DNA of 64,000 nt, taken from contig NC_020055.1 of NCBI RefSeq assembly GCF_000331025.1, positions 3,567,370-3,631,369 on the forward strand, read 5' to 3'. Shown here in pieces: positions 62,724 to 64,000 of this stretch. The notes below the pieces were generated by a model. It saw nothing but the letters and a program-made list of their open reading frames with translations, made no database searches and was not told where the DNA came from. Position 1 is the stretch's first letter; each line of letters opens with the position of its first letter. Both the position numbers and the translations under genes were made by a program. The DNA comes from Maridesulfovibrio hydrothermalis AM13 = DSM 14728 (lineage in GTDB: Bacteria > Desulfobacterota > Desulfovibrionia > Desulfovibrionales > Desulfovibrionaceae).

Positions 62724-63746
62724 ATGACCATAAAACGAACAATTACCACTAATAAGCACATAAATATTCTGTTCAAAGGGTCAGTATACATACTAGTCTG
62801 CATAATTATAATATTGACAACAGCTCAAAGTTCTTATTCTAAATCAACTATAGTTGTAATTCCAAAAGCTACATTACCACATTACTGGAAAATAGTATGT
62901 ACCGGTGCACATACAGCAATACAAAATACCAGCTCAGAATTAATTTGGAGAGGACCGCGTACTGAAAATAAAATAGGTGCTCAAGTCCACCTTATGGATT
63001 TTTACATAAAGAAAAAAGTTGATGCGATTGTTATTGCCCCTTCCCACAAGTTTAAAATCAACGAAAGCATTGATAAAGCTGTTCATGCCGGCATCAAAGT
63101 AGTTGTTATTGATTCACAGACCTCCACCAAAACCATACACAGTTTTATAGGCACAGATAATTTCAAAGCCGGCGCTCTGGGGGCAAAAATAATTGTCGGT
63201 AAAATAAAAAAGAAAGGACCTGTTCTTTTAATGGGGCACGTCCCCGGCAGTGCTTCTATAGAAAACAGAGTAGACGGATTCATTGAAGAGATACATAAAA
63301 TAGCCCCGGGGCTATCCATAATACGAGCGGACCTGATAGAAGGGGCTGCCGGCGAAGCACGCCTTGTGGCAGAAACAATTATTAAAAACACTCCGAGCAT
63401 TGCAGGAATTTTTGCAGTAAACGAAACGACCGCCGAAGGAGTGCTGCACGCTCTTGATAAGATAGATATAACTATCCCTTTTGTCGGTTTTGACTACAGC
63501 CAAAAACTTTTAAAAGGTATTAAGGACGGAAGAATTGATGCCTTAATAACCCAGACTCCTTATGCCATTGGATACATGGGGGTGAAAACTGCGCTTAACC
63601 TCATTAAAGGGAAAAAAGTCCCTGCAATAATGGAAAGTCCGGTTAAAGTCCTGACATTGGAAAATATTGATTCAGCTCAAAGTTTAAGATGTCTGCAAAA
63701 ACTGTCCGAAGAATTAAAAGATAAATGCCCCATGTGTTTTAACTAA
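62724..63746 (+). CDS. Lone periplasmic sugar-type binding protein (Peripla_BP_4, RbsB-like)
   Basis: 340 residues. A hydrophobic N-terminus (VYILVCIIIILTTAQSSYS) is followed by a LacI/ribose-binding-type domain: TIVVIPKATLPHYWKIVCTG, VDAIVIAPSHKFKINESIDK, AGIKVVVIDSQTSTKTIHSF, GTDNFKAGALGAKI, and GFDYSQKLLKGIKDGRIDAL. No ABC permease or ATPase lies in the window; it may feed a transporter elsewhere or act as a periplasmic sensor. A C-terminal Cys pair (RCLQ ... KCPMC) is unusual for the family. Confidence 0.85.
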   Translation: MTIKRTITTNKHINILFKGSVYILVCIIIILTTAQSSYSKSTIVVIPKATLPHYWKIVCTGAHTAIQNTSSELIWRGPRTENKIGAQVHLMDFYIKKKVDAIVIAPSHKFKINESIDKAVHAGIKVVVIDSQTSTKTIHSFIGTDNFKAGALGAKIIVGKIKKKGPVLLMGHVPGSASIENRVDGFIEEIHKIAPGLSIIRADLIEGAAGEARLVAETIIKNTPSIAGIFAVNETTAEGVLHALDKIDITIPFVGFDYSQKLLKGIKDGRIDALITQTPYAIGYMGVKTALNLIKGKKVPAIMESPVKVLTLENIDSAQSLRCLQKLSEELKDKCPMCFN

Positions 63747-63776
63747 TTTTGCGTAATCACAAGATAGTTACCGCCG

Positions 63777-64000
63777 TTAATCATTGTCGCGGTTTCTAAC
63801 ATCATCACGCCAAGTCATCAGCGGAGCGCAGCATCCCTGTCCTTCGAACAGCTGACGCTTTGCATCATCCCCTTCGGTTACATCTCCCATGAGACGGCAC
63901 AAATACCGTCCCTGCACATCATCCCAATTAAGATCGGGGCAACGCCGGGTATAACCGTACTTACGATGCGACACCTCACAAGGATCTGAGATACAACACC
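63777..64000 (-). CDS. C-terminal part of a cysteine-cluster protein (start outside window)
   Basis: The minus-strand frame is open to base 64000, so the gene starts beyond the window; about 74 residues are visible. Cys residues are clustered: CCISDPCEV, RRCPDLNW, GRYLCRLMG, GQGCCAPLM. The pattern (CPDL ... RYLCRL) resembles YkgJ-type zinc/iron-chelating cysteine-cluster proteins, but the family cannot be fixed from the fragment. It is convergent with the binding-protein gene. Confidence 0.6.
   Translation of the reverse strand, partial: CCISDPCEVSHRKYGYTRRCPDLNWDDVQGRYLCRLMGDVTEGDDAKRQLFEGQGCCAPLMTWRDDVRNRDND

Noticed and set aside
1-64000. CRISPR arrays, insertion sequences, prophage or integrative element
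   Set aside because: I saw no regularly spaced repeats, transposase, integrase or target-site duplications anywhere in the window.

Overview
The window looks like a chromosomal segment from a marine sulfate reducer of the Desulfovibrionaceae (Maridesulfovibrio/Desulfovibrio type). This is an inference from gene content and protein style: a Gram-negative envelope (MlaA lipoprotein, many lipoboxes), strict-anaerobe metabolism (class III ribonucleotide reductase NrdD/NrdG), cobamide handling (CobU- and CbiR-like proteins), a dense set of chemotaxis and c-di-GMP proteins, and moderate GC with AT-rich spacers. I saw no rRNA, tRNA, CRISPR array, insertion sequence or prophage. Both window ends cut through genes.

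Layout. 1-6.3 kb: the 3' part of the flagellar hook gene flgE, a ferritin-like protein, an unusual two-domain protein (degenerate Hpt-like domain plus degenerate HisC-like aminotransferase fold), a small lipoprotein and a chemoreceptor. 6.9-11.8 kb: a complete branched-chain amino acid ABC transporter (livKHMGF). 12-17 kb: a TRIC/YicG-type membrane protein, purU, a large unknown helical protein, and two small genes that overlap tail to tail. 17.3-19.9 kb: nrdG-nrdD. 20.2-22.9 kb: a stand-alone receiver, a CheR methyltransferase and an EAL-HDOD protein. 23-30.2 kb, mostly minus strand: argC, a DUF1844 protein, and polA - DHH phosphoesterase - cobU - cbiR-like, with a tiny divergent gene. 30.2-33.3 kb: a 1033-residue fusion of an EndoQ-like PHP nuclease and a UvrD-type helicase. 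33.7-40.3 kb: a 601-residue protein of unknown function, a flavin reductase-like protein, and a minus-strand cluster of DksA-like, KefB-type antiporter, NlpC/P60-like lipoprotein and ZIP transporter. 40.4-48.5 kb: a second chemoreceptor, EttA, two diguanylate cyclases, an unknown protein and the relic of a third chemoreceptor. 48.7-54 kb: an exported alpha/beta hydrolase overlapping mlaA, a GlxA-type regulator divergent from a cysteine hydrolase, and a DUF4198 periplasmic protein. 54.5-58.4 kb: a catabolic operon (regulator, two-part DUF3100-type transporter, M20 amidohydrolase). 58.7-64 kb: a glycosyltransferase, a coupled small gene plus DUF2335 pair, exported MsrA-MsrB, a VanX-type dipeptidase, a lone sugar-type binding protein and a truncated Cys-rich gene.

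Several units are compact: the liv, mla, DUF3100/M20 and cobU-DHH-polA genes abut or overlap, and two convergent gene pairs share a terminator that also codes for one gene's C-terminus. The best leads for something undescribed are the doubly degenerate Hpt/aminotransferase fusion, the EndoQ-UvrD fusion, the hydrolase-MlaA pair, and the DUF3100/M20 operon with its repeated TTTGCTAAA sites. All product calls come from reading motifs and family resemblance by eye; no database search was run.
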